A stretch of 64,000 bases of DNA, from NCBI GenBank assembly GCA_023954045.1, contig JAMLIR010000018.1, forward strand, positions 1 through 64,000, read 5' to 3'. The translations under genes were made by a program, and so were the position numbers. The first letter of the stretch is position 1, and each line of letters begins with the position of its first letter. The notes below the pieces were generated by a model that searched no databases, had not been told where the DNA came from, and worked only from the letters and a program-made list of their open reading frames with translations. This document shows positions 20,915 to 28,423 of the stretch, one piece after another. The DNA comes from Burkholderiaceae bacterium (GTDB lineage Bacteria > Pseudomonadota > Gammaproteobacteria > Burkholderiales > Burkholderiaceae_E).

Positions 20915-21172
20915 ATGCACGAAAACGCGCTGCCCATCCTCGGGCAGGACACCTACGGCTTCGACGCGCGCGGCGTCGCCAAGCGCTTCCGCCACGCGGC
21001 GATCTTCGGCGCGCTGTCGGCGCTGCATCCCGGCGAGACAATGCGCTTCATGAACGACCACGATCCGCTGCCGCTGCTCAACCAGATCGCCGGGCACTTC
21101 GGCGACCAGGTCGAGATCAGCTACGTCAGCCGCAATCCGGGAGAGATCGTCATCGATTTCCGGGTGCGCTGA
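20915..21172 (+). CDS. DUF2249-domain protein
   Basis: 85 residues from the ATG at 20915, which has a GGAG site; an ATG at 20879 in the same frame would add 12 residues. The pattern FDARGVAKRFRHAAIFGALSAL then GETMRFMNDHDPLPLLNQI matches DUF2249, a small TusA-like fold often linked to hemerythrin or NO-response proteins. The DPLPLL block is typical. A dedicated promoter suggests conditional expression. The function is not established. Confidence 0.8.
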   Translation: MHENALPILGQDTYGFDARGVAKRFRHAAIFGALSALHPGETMRFMNDHDPLPLLNQIAGHFGDQVEISYVSRNPGEIVIDFRVR

Positions 21173-21265
21173 GCCGCCGCGCCGGCGCCGCCGGGGCGCC
21201 GGCCAGCGAGGCGCTTGCGGCACGCCGTCGCGTGCTGCACGATCGGGCCTTCCCGGTCCGCTTCC

Positions 21266-21673
21266 ATGTCCCTGGTCGACTTCTATCCGCAGACGCGCAT
21301 CGCGCACATCGCGCTGGTCTCGATCAGTGGCAGCCTGTTCGCCGCGCGCGGCCTGGCGACGATCGCCGGCGCGCGCTGGCCCGCACTGCTGCCGGTGCGC
21401 CGCGCCAGCTACCTGATCGACACCGCGCTGCTGACGGCGGCGCTGCTGCTGGTCGCGATGCTGCGGCTCAACCCGCTCGTCGAGCCGTGGCTGGCGGCAA
21501 AACTCGTCCTGCTGCCGGCGTACGTGCTGCTCGGCGTCATGGCGCTGCGCCGCGCGCGCTCGCCGCGCAGCCGCGTGGCGTGGTTCGTCGCTGCGCTCGC
21601 CTGCTTCGGGATGATGGTGTCGATCGCGCGCGCCCATCACCCGCTGGGGTTCCTGCACGCGCTGCTCGCGTGA
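21266..21673 (+). CDS. SirB2-like integral membrane protein
   Basis: 135 residues with four predicted membrane helices (about 10-30, 45-65, 72-92, 100-120). The start MSLVDFYPQTRIAHIALVS and the HHPLG near the C terminus match SirB2/invasion-regulator-like membrane proteins, whose function is unclear. The ATG at 21266 opens the match. Convergent with the YbaN-like gene. Confidence 0.75.
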   Translation: MSLVDFYPQTRIAHIALVSISGSLFAARGLATIAGARWPALLPVRRASYLIDTALLTAALLLVAMLRLNPLVEPWLAAKLVLLPAYVLLGVMALRRARSPRSRVAWFVAALACFGMMVSIARAHHPLGFLHALLA

Positions 21674-21694
21674 CGCGCCCACGCGCCCGATCGC

Positions 21695-22066
21695 TCAGAC
21701 CTCCGGCCGCATCCAGAGCCAGGCCGCCACGCTGGCCATCAACCCGGGCACGGCGACCTTCACCCACGGCGGCGCGCCCGACAGCGCGAGGATCGCGGCA
21801 CTGAGCAGCATCGTCGCCGTCGCGAACCACTTCGCGCGGCGCGGCACCGCGCCGTGGTCGCGCCAGCGCCGGATCGCGGGCCCGTGCTTCGGATGCTCGA
21901 GCAGCCAGGCCTCCAGCCGCGGCCAGCCGCGGCTGCCGGCCCACGCGGCCACCAGCAGGAACGGCACCGTCGGCAGCACCGGCAACACGGTGCCCAGCAG
22001 CGCCAGTGCGACGCAGGCGATCGCCAGCGCGCGCCACAGCGCGATCGTCACCGGGCGCCGGATCAT
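21695..22066 (-). CDS. YbaN-family (DUF454) inner-membrane protein
   Basis: 123 residues. Family marks are LGTVLPVLPTVPFLLVAAW near the N terminus, then HPKHGPAIRRWRDHGAVPRR and two C-terminal membrane helices. DUF454 proteins are small membrane proteins of unknown role. The start codon overlaps the stop of the upstream nitrile-hydratase-like ORF as ATGA. Confidence 0.85.
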   Translation of the reverse strand: MIRRPVTIALWRALAIACVALALLGTVLPVLPTVPFLLVAAWAGSRGWPRLEAWLLEHPKHGPAIRRWRDHGAVPRRAKWFATATMLLSAAILALSGAPPWVKVAVPGLMASVAAWLWMRPEV

Positions 22067-22413
22067 CGTTGCGGGTCGCCGAGCCCGGCGCGCGTGAGCG
22101 CGCTGCCCGGCAGCCGGATCGGCTCGCCGCGAGGGGTGCGCTGGGCCGCGACCATGTGCCCGCCCTGGCGTCCGTCGCAGCCCATCGAAGCGATCGCTGC
22201 CGTCGCATCGCGTCGCAGCCAGTCCAGGAACGCGGGATCGGTCCGGGCCCGGGCGACCACGTGCGCGCCGCGGTGCGGGCCTACCCGGTGCTCGCAGGCG
22301 TCGATCAGCGCGTCGAGCGCAGCCGGATCGACGTGGCGCTCGGCGACAAGCAGTGGCTCGATCGCGCGCACGCGCGCGTCGAGCTCGGACAGGTTCGCGT
22401 GGGTTCGGCTCAA
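22063..22413 (-). CDS. Truncated nitrile hydratase alpha-subunit-like protein
   Basis: 116 residues. Residues about 28-90 follow the N-terminal half of nitrile hydratase or thiocyanate hydrolase alpha: PHRGAHVVARARTDPAFLDW then ATAAIASMGCDGRQGGHMV. Full alpha subunits have about 200 residues and continue into the metal-binding C-x-x-C-S-C cluster. Here the frame ends in RLPGSALTRAGLGDPQR with no such cysteines. The start is TTG at 22413 with a GGAGG site 8 bases upstream. It may be a remnant or a repurposed fold; no beta subunit is nearby. Coupled to the YbaN-like gene. Confidence 0.6.
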   Translation of the reverse strand: MSRTHANLSELDARVRAIEPLLVAERHVDPAALDALIDACEHRVGPHRGAHVVARARTDPAFLDWLRRDATAAIASMGCDGRQGGHMVAAQRTPRGEPIRLPGSALTRAGLGDPQR

Positions 22414-22500
22414 GCGACGCGCCTCCGGTCGGCGATGGAAGAGGGACGGGACCGCACCAGTCTAACGGGGCGCTTCCCTCGATGCTACGCTGTGCGCACC

Positions 22501-24102
22501 GTGCCCGACATCCTCCTCGTCACGCTGAACTGCCGCTACAGCCACGCGTCGCTCGGCTTGCGCTACCTGTACGCGAACATGGGCGCGCTGCGGCCGCGCT
22601 GCGAGATCGCCGAGTTCGTGATCGGCGCCCGCACCGAGTGGCTCGCCGAGCGGATCCTCGAGCGCGCGCCGCGGATCGTCGGCTTCGGCGTCTACATCTG
22701 GAACGCCGACGAGACGGCTCGACTGGTCGCCGTCCTGCGGCGCGTCGCACCGGCGCTCACGCTCGTGCTCGGCGGCCCCGAGGTCAGCCACGAGACCGAC
22801 GCGCAGCCGATCGTGCGCGACGCGGACTTCGTCATCACCGGTCCGGGCGACGTCTCGTTCGCGAATCTGTGCCGGCGGCTGCTCGACGGCGATCCGCCTG
22901 CCGGTCGCGTGATCGCCGGCGAGGCGGTCGCGCCCGATGCGCTCGAGCCGCCCTACCCGCACTACAGCGACGAGGACCTGCGCCACCGCATCCTCTACGT
23001 CGAGGCGTCGCGCGGCTGCCCGTTCCGGTGCGAGTTCTGCCTGTCCTCGCTCGACCGCACCGCAGTGCCCTTCGACCCCGATCGCTTCCTCGCGCAGTTG
23101 GCGCGGCTGCACGAGCGCGGCGCGCGGCTGTTCAAGTTCGTCGACCGCACCTTCAACCTGCGCGGGGCGACCAGCGAGGCGATCCTCGCGTTCTTCCTCG
23201 AGCGCATCGAGGCGGGTCCCGCCGAGCCGATGTACGCGCACTTCGAACTGATTCCCGATCGGCTTCCCGAGCGCCTGCGCGCGCTGATCGCGCGCTTTCC
23301 GCCGGGCGCGCTGCAGCTCGAGATCGGCATCCAGACCTGGAACCCCGAGGTGCAGGCGCTGATCAGCCGGCGCCAGGACAACGAGAAGGCGCAGGCCAAC
23401 ATCACCTGGCTGCGCGGCCGGACCCACGCCCACCTGCACGTGGACCTGATCGCCGGGCTGCCCGGCGAGGACCTCGCGAGTTTCGCGACGGGCTTCGATC
23501 GGCTGCACGCGCTCGGTCCGCACGAGATCCAGGTCGGCGTGCTCAAGCGGCTGCGCGGCGCGCCGATCGCCCGCCATGCGGACGCGTTCGGGATGCGCTT
23601 CAACCCGGCGCCTCCGTACAACGTGCTGGCGACCGACCGGATCCCTTTCGCGACGATGCAGCGCGTCGCGCGCTTCGCCCGCCACTGGGACCTGGTCGCC
23701 AACTCGGGACGCTTTCGCGCGACGATGCCGGTGCTGCTCGGCCTGGACGCGCAGCAGGACGGCGCGGCGGCCGCGCCGCCCGGCGCGCGCTTCGAGCGCT
23801 TCATGGCGTTTTCGGAGTGGCTTGCCGGGCGCACCGGCGACGGCGCCCCGATCTCGGCCGAGCGCCTCTACGAGTCGGTGCACGAGTGGCTGCGCATCGG
23901 CGCAGGCTGCGACGACGAGCGCGCCGACGAGCTGCTCGCCGCCGATTACGCGGCCAGCGGCCTGCACGGCCGCCCCGCGTTCATGCGGCGCGGGATGCGC
24001 GGCCCGGGGACCCGTCGCGGCGCGCTCGAGCGCCAGTCGCGCTTCGCCGCATCCGGGGGCGCGGCCGGGAAGGCTGGCACTCGTTTTCACAAGGTGGTAT
24101 AA
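22501..24102 (+). CDS. B12-binding-domain radical SAM protein (DUF4080 type)
   Basis: 533 residues from a GTG at 22501 ((M)PDILLVTLNCRYSHASLGL). The N-terminal Rossmann-like cobalamin-binding domain (about 1-130) is followed by the radical SAM cluster SRGCPFRCEFCLSS (CxxxCxxC) at about residue 177 and a TIM-barrel half with HVDLIAGLPGED. The C-terminal 150 residues resemble DUF4080. Such enzymes use AdoMet radicals, often for methylation at unreactive carbons. The substrate is unknown and no precursor or partner gene is adjacent. Confidence 0.85.
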   Translation: MPDILLVTLNCRYSHASLGLRYLYANMGALRPRCEIAEFVIGARTEWLAERILERAPRIVGFGVYIWNADETARLVAVLRRVAPALTLVLGGPEVSHETDAQPIVRDADFVITGPGDVSFANLCRRLLDGDPPAGRVIAGEAVAPDALEPPYPHYSDEDLRHRILYVEASRGCPFRCEFCLSSLDRTAVPFDPDRFLAQLARLHERGARLFKFVDRTFNLRGATSEAILAFFLERIEAGPAEPMYAHFELIPDRLPERLRALIARFPPGALQLEIGIQTWNPEVQALISRRQDNEKAQANITWLRGRTHAHLHVDLIAGLPGEDLASFATGFDRLHALGPHEIQVGVLKRLRGAPIARHADAFGMRFNPAPPYNVLATDRIPFATMQRVARFARHWDLVANSGRFRATMPVLLGLDAQQDGAAAAPPGARFERFMAFSEWLAGRTGDGAPISAERLYESVHEWLRIGAGCDDERADELLAADYAASGLHGRPAFMRRGMRGPGTRRGALERQSRFAASGGAAGKAGTRFHKVV

Positions 24103-24132
24103 CATCTCGCGTTCTCGCCGCTGCGCGCCGCG

Positions 24133-24942
24133 ATGCGCGACCCACCGCCGATGCCACGCCCCCGACTTTCGAAGAACGAAGACGGCCGCACCGCCATCCA
24201 GGTCATCGAGCGGATGGTGTCGCTGCTCGACGCGCTGGCCGAGCAGCCGGATCCGGTGAGCCTGAAGGAGCTGTCGGGCCGCACCGGGCTGCACCCGTCC
24301 ACCGCGCACCGGATCCTGAACGACCTGGTCACCGCGCGCTTCGTCGATCGCGCCGAACCCGGCGCCTACCAGCTGGGCATCCGGCTGCTCGAGCTGGGCA
24401 ACCTGGTCAAGGCGCGGCTGAACGTCCGCGACGCGGCACTCGGGCCGATGCGCGAGCTGCACCGCGCGACCGGGCAGCCGGTCAACCTGTCGATCCGCCA
24501 GGGCGACGAGATCGTCTACATCGAGCGCGCGGTCTCCGAACGCTCGGGAATGCAGGTGGTGCGCGCGGTCGGCGGGCGCGCACCGCTGCACCTGACCTCG
24601 GTCGGCAAGCTGTTCCTGGCGGTCGACGACCCGCGCAACGTGCGCGCCTACGCGACGCGCACCGGCCTGGCGGGGCACACGAAGAACAGCATCACCGATC
24701 TCGCGCGGCTCGAGCGCGAGCTGGCGCTGGTGCGCGCGCGCGGCTACGCGCGCGACAACGAGGAACTGGAACTGGGCGTGCGCTGCATCGCGGCCGGGAT
24801 TCGCGACGACGGCGGCAAGCTCGTCGCGGGCCTGTCGATCTCCGCGCCGGCCGACTTCATCCAGGACGAGTGGATCGACCAGCTCTGCAGGACCGCCGCC
24901 GAGATCTCGGCGGCGCTGGGCTACGAGTCGCGCGAGGCCTGA
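24133..24942 (+). CDS. IclR-family transcriptional regulator
   Basis: 269 residues. A winged HTH (about 20-85; SLKELSGRTGLHPSTAHRIL) is followed by an IclR effector-binding domain with VNLSIRQGDEIVYIE and the Cys-containing ELELGVRCIAAGIRDD. IclR proteins sense small carboxylic or aromatic acids; the target genes are not evident, since the next gene is convergent. An ATG at 24151 is an alternative start. The last 22 bases overlap the 3' end of pbpG. Confidence 0.92.
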   Translation: MRDPPPMPRPRLSKNEDGRTAIQVIERMVSLLDALAEQPDPVSLKELSGRTGLHPSTAHRILNDLVTARFVDRAEPGAYQLGIRLLELGNLVKARLNVRDAALGPMRELHRATGQPVNLSIRQGDEIVYIERAVSERSGMQVVRAVGGRAPLHLTSVGKLFLAVDDPRNVRAYATRTGLAGHTKNSITDLARLERELALVRARGYARDNEELELGVRCIAAGIRDDGGKLVAGLSISAPADFIQDEWIDQLCRTAAEISAALGYESREA

Positions 24943-26105
24943 AGCGCGCGCTGCGCGCTGACCTTGTGCGCGCCGGCGCCGCCGTCGACGCTGGTGCGCG
25001 GCCCGCGTTCGAGCCAGTGGCGGATGCGCTGCGCGTCGCCGACCCGCGCCATCCGCGCCTGCGCATCGAGCAGCACCATCACGACCGGTCGCCCGTCGAT
25101 GCGCGTCTGCATGACGACGCAGTTGCCCGCCTCCGAGATGTAGCCGGTCTTTTGCAGCTCGATGTCCCAGTCGGGATTGCCGACCAGCCGGTTCGTATTG
25201 CGGTAGCTCACCGTGCGATAGCCGGTGTCGACGGTCAGTGCGCTCGCCGTCGAGTATTCGCGGATCAGCGGGTAATTCGACGCGGTGCGCACCAGCGTCG
25301 CCAGGTCGAGCGCGTTCGAGACGTTCTGGCTCGACAGCCCGGTCGGCTCGACGAAGCTCGAGCTGGCCATGCCGATCTCGCGCGCCTTGCGGTTCATCCG
25401 CTCGACGAACGCCGGCATGCCGCCCGGATAGTTGCGTCCCAGCGCGTGCGCGGCCCGGTTCTCCGAGGACATCAGCGCCAGCTGCAGCAGCTCGCCGCGC
25501 GACAGGCGCGTTCCGGTTTTCAGCCTGGACCGGGTGTTGCGCTCGGTGTCGACGTCGGCGTCGGAGATCTCGAGCATCTCGGCCATCGGCAGTTGCGCGT
25601 CGAGCACGACCATCGCGGTCATCAGCTTGCTGATCGACGCGATCGGGAGCACTGCCTGCGCGTTCTTCTCGAACAGCACCTCGCCGGTGTCCTGGTCGAC
25701 GACCAGCGCGACCGCCGACTGCAGCGACAGCGGGTCGTTGACCGCGTGCAGGCCGATCGCGTGGCCGAGCGACGGCCGCGGCGCGTCGGCCGGCCGCACT
25801 TGCGCGGGCGCCGCGCTGCGCTTCGAGGCGCGCGGCACGGCGACGCCCTTGCGCGAGATCGTGTAGCTGGCGCGCCCGACGCGCTTGCCCTCGGCGACCG
25901 CGGCGGGCTTCTTCGCGCCGGCGCTGCGCGCCGATGCGGCCGGCGCGAGGGGCCTGGCCTTGGCCTTCGCACCGGAAGAGGCCGTCCGCGTCGCCGGCTC
26001 GCGCGCCGACGCATCGGCCGCCGGCCAGCACAGGCCCAGAACCGCGAGGCAGAGGATCAGCGAGGCACCGAAGCGCGAAAAGCCGATCGAACGCAGGCAA
26101 GTCAT
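24921..26105 (-). CDS. pbpG: D-alanyl-D-alanine endopeptidase (PBP7-like)
   Basis: 394 residues. A signal peptide (about 1-36, ending ADASA) precedes a Lys/Ala/Arg-rich linker to about 125. The S11 peptidase domain has S157-x-x-K160 in PIASISKLMTAM, the SxN as SSEN, and KTG in QKTGYIS. It would cleave peptide cross-links in peptidoglycan in the periplasm. The ATG at 26105 has a GAGGGGG site; the upstream ATG at 26150 would spoil the signal peptide. Confidence 0.93.
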   Translation of the reverse strand: MTCLRSIGFSRFGASLILCLAVLGLCWPAADASAREPATRTASSGAKAKARPLAPAASARSAGAKKPAAVAEGKRVGRASYTISRKGVAVPRASKRSAAPAQVRPADAPRPSLGHAIGLHAVNDPLSLQSAVALVVDQDTGEVLFEKNAQAVLPIASISKLMTAMVVLDAQLPMAEMLEISDADVDTERNTRSRLKTGTRLSRGELLQLALMSSENRAAHALGRNYPGGMPAFVERMNRKAREIGMASSSFVEPTGLSSQNVSNALDLATLVRTASNYPLIREYSTASALTVDTGYRTVSYRNTNRLVGNPDWDIELQKTGYISEAGNCVVMQTRIDGRPVVMVLLDAQARMARVGDAQRIRHWLERGPRTSVDGGAGAHKVSAQRALQASRDS

Positions 26106-26255
26106 CGTCGCATTCCCCCTCGCGAGCGGAAAGTATTGGCAGGTTGCCACGGATGGTAACGAAAAACGACGGAAATAGAGATGCTTACATGAGATCTCTC
26201 ACGCGGATTCTCGATGGTCGGTCGCTTTTTTGCGACAGGCGGGCCGGGCGGCGCG

Positions 26256-26954
26256 TTACCAGCCCTCGAAGCGTGCGAACTGCGCGACGGGCTCGCGCTC
26301 GGTGCGCAGGAGGTTCTCCGGTGCCGACCGGTCGGCATAGCCGAGCGACATGCCGCAGACCACCATTTCGTTGGCAGGCAGTTCCAGCGCTTCCGCGATG
26401 ATCCGGTGGTACGGCGCGAACGCCGCCTGCGGGCAGGTGTCGAGGCCGCGCGCACGCGCCGCGACCATCACGTTCTGCAGGAACATCCCGTAGTCGAGCC
26501 AGCTGCCGCGCTCGAGCGCGCGGTCGATGCTGAAGATCAGGCCGACCGGCGCACCGAAGAACTCGAAGTTGCGCGCGTGCTGCGCGTGCATCCGCGCCTT
26601 GTCGCCGCGCCCGATGCCGAGCAGGCCGTAGAGGTCCCAGCCCACCTTGCGGCGACGCTCCAGGTACGGCGACGTCCACTGCAGCGGGTAGTAGCGATAC
26701 TCGGCGACGTGGCTCGCGTCCTGCGCAGGATCGTCGAAGGCGGCGAGGATGCGGCGGCTCAGGCGGCGCCGCGCTTCGCCGGCCAGCACGCAGACCTTCC
26801 ACGGTTGCGTGTTGGTGCCCGAGGGCGCGCGCCGGGCGACGTCGAGGATGTCCTCGACCACCTCGCGCGGCACCGGGCGACCGAGGTAGGCGCGCACCGA
26901 GTTGCGCGACAGGATCGCGTCGTCGACGTGCCGATGGCTGTGCGGATAGCGCAT
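26256..26954 (-). CDS. Nitroreductase-family FMN oxidoreductase
   Basis: 232 residues with the family start SRNSVRAYLGRPVPREVVED and RRAPSGTNTQPWKVCVL, which bind FMN phosphate and ring, and a C-terminal GMSLGYAD block. These dimers use NAD(P)H to reduce nitro compounds, quinones or similar acceptors. The stop-to-start distance to the upstream thioesterase gene is 5 bases, so they are likely co-transcribed. Confidence 0.9.
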   Translation of the reverse strand: MRYPHSHRHVDDAILSRNSVRAYLGRPVPREVVEDILDVARRAPSGTNTQPWKVCVLAGEARRRLSRRILAAFDDPAQDASHVAEYRYYPLQWTSPYLERRRKVGWDLYGLLGIGRGDKARMHAQHARNFEFFGAPVGLIFSIDRALERGSWLDYGMFLQNVMVAARARGLDTCPQAAFAPYHRIIAEALELPANEMVVCGMSLGYADRSAPENLLRTEREPVAQFARFEGW

Positions 26955-26959
26955 CGGCG

Positions 26960-27460
26960 TCAGGCCGCGAGCGCCTGCAGGGCCGCGCGAAGCGGCGGCG
27001 GCAGCGGTGTCGGGCGCCGCGTCTCGCGATCGACGTAGACGTGCACGAAGTGCCCCTGCGCCGCCGCGAGCGGCGCATCGCCGCCGAACAGCGCGACCTC
27101 GTAGCGCACGCTGCTCGAGCCCAGCCGCGCGACGCGCAGCCCGGCGTCGACCGTCTCGGGAAACGCCAGCGGCGCGAAGTAGTGGCAGCCGGTTTCGACC
27201 ACGAGCCCGATCACCGCGCCGCGATGGATGTCGAGCGCGCCGCGCTCGATCAGGTAGCGGTTCACCACCGTGTCGAAGTACGAGTAGTAGACGACGTTGT
27301 TCACGTGGCCGTAGACGTCGTTGTCCATCCAGCGGGTGGTGATCGGCAGGAAGTGGCGGAACGCGCCGCGCGCGAGCGGCCGCGGGCGCGCCGCCTCGCT
27401 TGCGCCGCCCTTCGCGCCGGCGTCCCCTCCGGCCTCGGCCCTGGTCTCGGGTGTCGTCAT
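26960..27460 (-). CDS. Acyl-CoA thioesterase, single hotdog (4HBT/YbgC-FadM type)
   Basis: 166 residues. The active-site block is [20 protein letters not shown], whose D-x-x-G-H-V-N-N matches 4HBT thioesterases, with a C-terminal [17 protein letters not shown] strand. It hydrolyses acyl-CoA; chain length is unknown. The ATG at 27460 is followed by about 30 Ala/Gly-rich residues before the fold. Divergent from the phasin gene, with a 305-base regulatory spacer between. Confidence 0.85.
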   Translation of the reverse strand: MTTPETRAEAGGDAGAKGGASEAARPRPLARGAFRHFLPITTRWMDNDVYGHVNNVVYYSYFDTVVNRYLIERGALDIHRGAVIGLVVETGCHYFAPLAFPETVDAGLRVARLGSSSVRYEVALFGGDAPLAAAQGHFVHVYVDRETRRPTPLPPPLRAALQALAA

Positions 27461-27661
27461 CGTGCTCGTCTCCGTGTCGTCGGCGCGCTGCGCGGCAACT
27501 GCGGCCAATGATAAGAGACGCGGTCGCGCGGGGGTCGCCCCTTGCAGGCGCCGTCAGCTTCCGGCGGCTTCACCCCAGGCAATTTTCCTTTTCTTATCAA
27601 TCACTTGGTGGATCAGGCCCAATGCCTGCCGGTCCGTTTGTTGCGGCGCATCAAAAAGTTC

Positions 27662-27689
27662 TTGACTTCGCCGGAACGATCCCTACAAT
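27662..27689 (+). promoter_or_regulatory. Sigma-70 promoter of the phasin gene
   Basis: TTGACT (27662-27667) and TACAAT (27684-27689) with a 16-base spacer form one of the best promoters in the window. The transcript would start near 27696, about 70 bases before phaP. Confidence 0.85.
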
Positions 27690-27690
27690 T

Positions 27691-27714
27691 CGGATTGTTG
27701 CAATGCACAAACCG
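27691..27714 (+). promoter_or_regulatory. Inverted repeat over the phaP start site (candidate PhaR operator)
   Basis: Arms cggattgt (27691-27698) and acaaaccg (27707-27714) match as inverted repeats at 7 of 8 positions around an 8-base core. It begins one base after the -10 box and covers the predicted +1, the right place for a repressor. PhaR is the usual phaP repressor, but its gene is not in this window, so the assignment is inference. Confidence 0.5.
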
Positions 27715-27765
27715 ATGCGCAGAGCATTACCGGCCCAGCCCCCCATACGGTTACGGAGAGTCGAA

Positions 27766-28305
27766 ATGGTCACCACCCCCGAGCAATTCATGCAGATCCA
27801 GAAAGCCGCGCTGGAAGTCTTCCAGAGCGCCACGATCACGTCGATCGAAGGCCTCGAGAAGCTCGCCGCGCTGAACGTCCAGGCCGCGAAGGCCTCGATC
27901 GACGAGTCGACCGACGCGCTGAAGTCGATGGCCGAAGTCAAGGACGCCAAGCAGCTCGCCGAAATGGCGACCGGCTCGGTGCAGCCGGCGACCGACAAGG
28001 TCACCGCCTACTACAAGCACGTCTACGAGATCGCCAACGAGACCGGCAACGAGCTCGCGAAGCTGTTCGAGAAGCAGTTCGCCGAGAGCAACAAGCAGCT
28101 GTATGCCGCGATCGACGCGATGGCGAAGAACGCGCCGGCCGGCAGCGAAGGCGTCGTGACGCTGTTCAGGCAGGCCGTCACGGCCGCGAACAGCGCGTTC
28201 GACCAGGTGAGCAAGGCGACCAAGCAGGCCGTCGAAGTGGCCGAGGCCAACATGGCTGCCGCCGCGAAGACGACCGCCGCCGGCCGCTCGCGCAAGGCCG
28301 CCTGA
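27766..28305 (+). CDS. phaP: Phasin (PHA-granule protein)
   Basis: 179 residues, a normal phasin length, nearly all helical and Ala/Lys rich, with the family start MVTTPEQFMQIQKAALEVFQ. Phasins coat polyhydroxyalkanoate granules and control their number and size. The ATG has a GGAGAG site. It stands alone between its own promoter and a terminator, as expected of a highly expressed, separately regulated gene. Confidence 0.95.
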   Translation: MVTTPEQFMQIQKAALEVFQSATITSIEGLEKLAALNVQAAKASIDESTDALKSMAEVKDAKQLAEMATGSVQPATDKVTAYYKHVYEIANETGNELAKLFEKQFAESNKQLYAAIDAMAKNAPAGSEGVVTLFRQAVTAANSAFDQVSKATKQAVEVAEANMAAAAKTTAAGRSRKAA

Positions 28306-28370
28306 GCGCCCGCAGCGTCTCACGCGGACCCGCGGCGCAGCCTCCCTCCTCCTCGCCGCTGCGGGTTCCG

Positions 28371-28400
28371 AGCCCGGCCGAAAGGCCGGGCTTTTTCTTT
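28371..28400 (+). terminator. Rho-independent terminator of phaP
   Basis: A 9-bp stem (28371-28379 with 28384-28392), GAAA tetraloop and a TTTTTCTTT tail, 66 bases after the phaP stop. Confidence 0.93.
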
Positions 28401-28423
28401 GGCTCGCCGCGCTGCGGCGTCGC

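Noticed and set aside
22462-26100. 1212-residue minus-strand open frame opposite the radical SAM and IclR genes
   Set aside because: It runs antisense to two well-supported genes and has no motifs; high GC leaves few stop codons in this frame.
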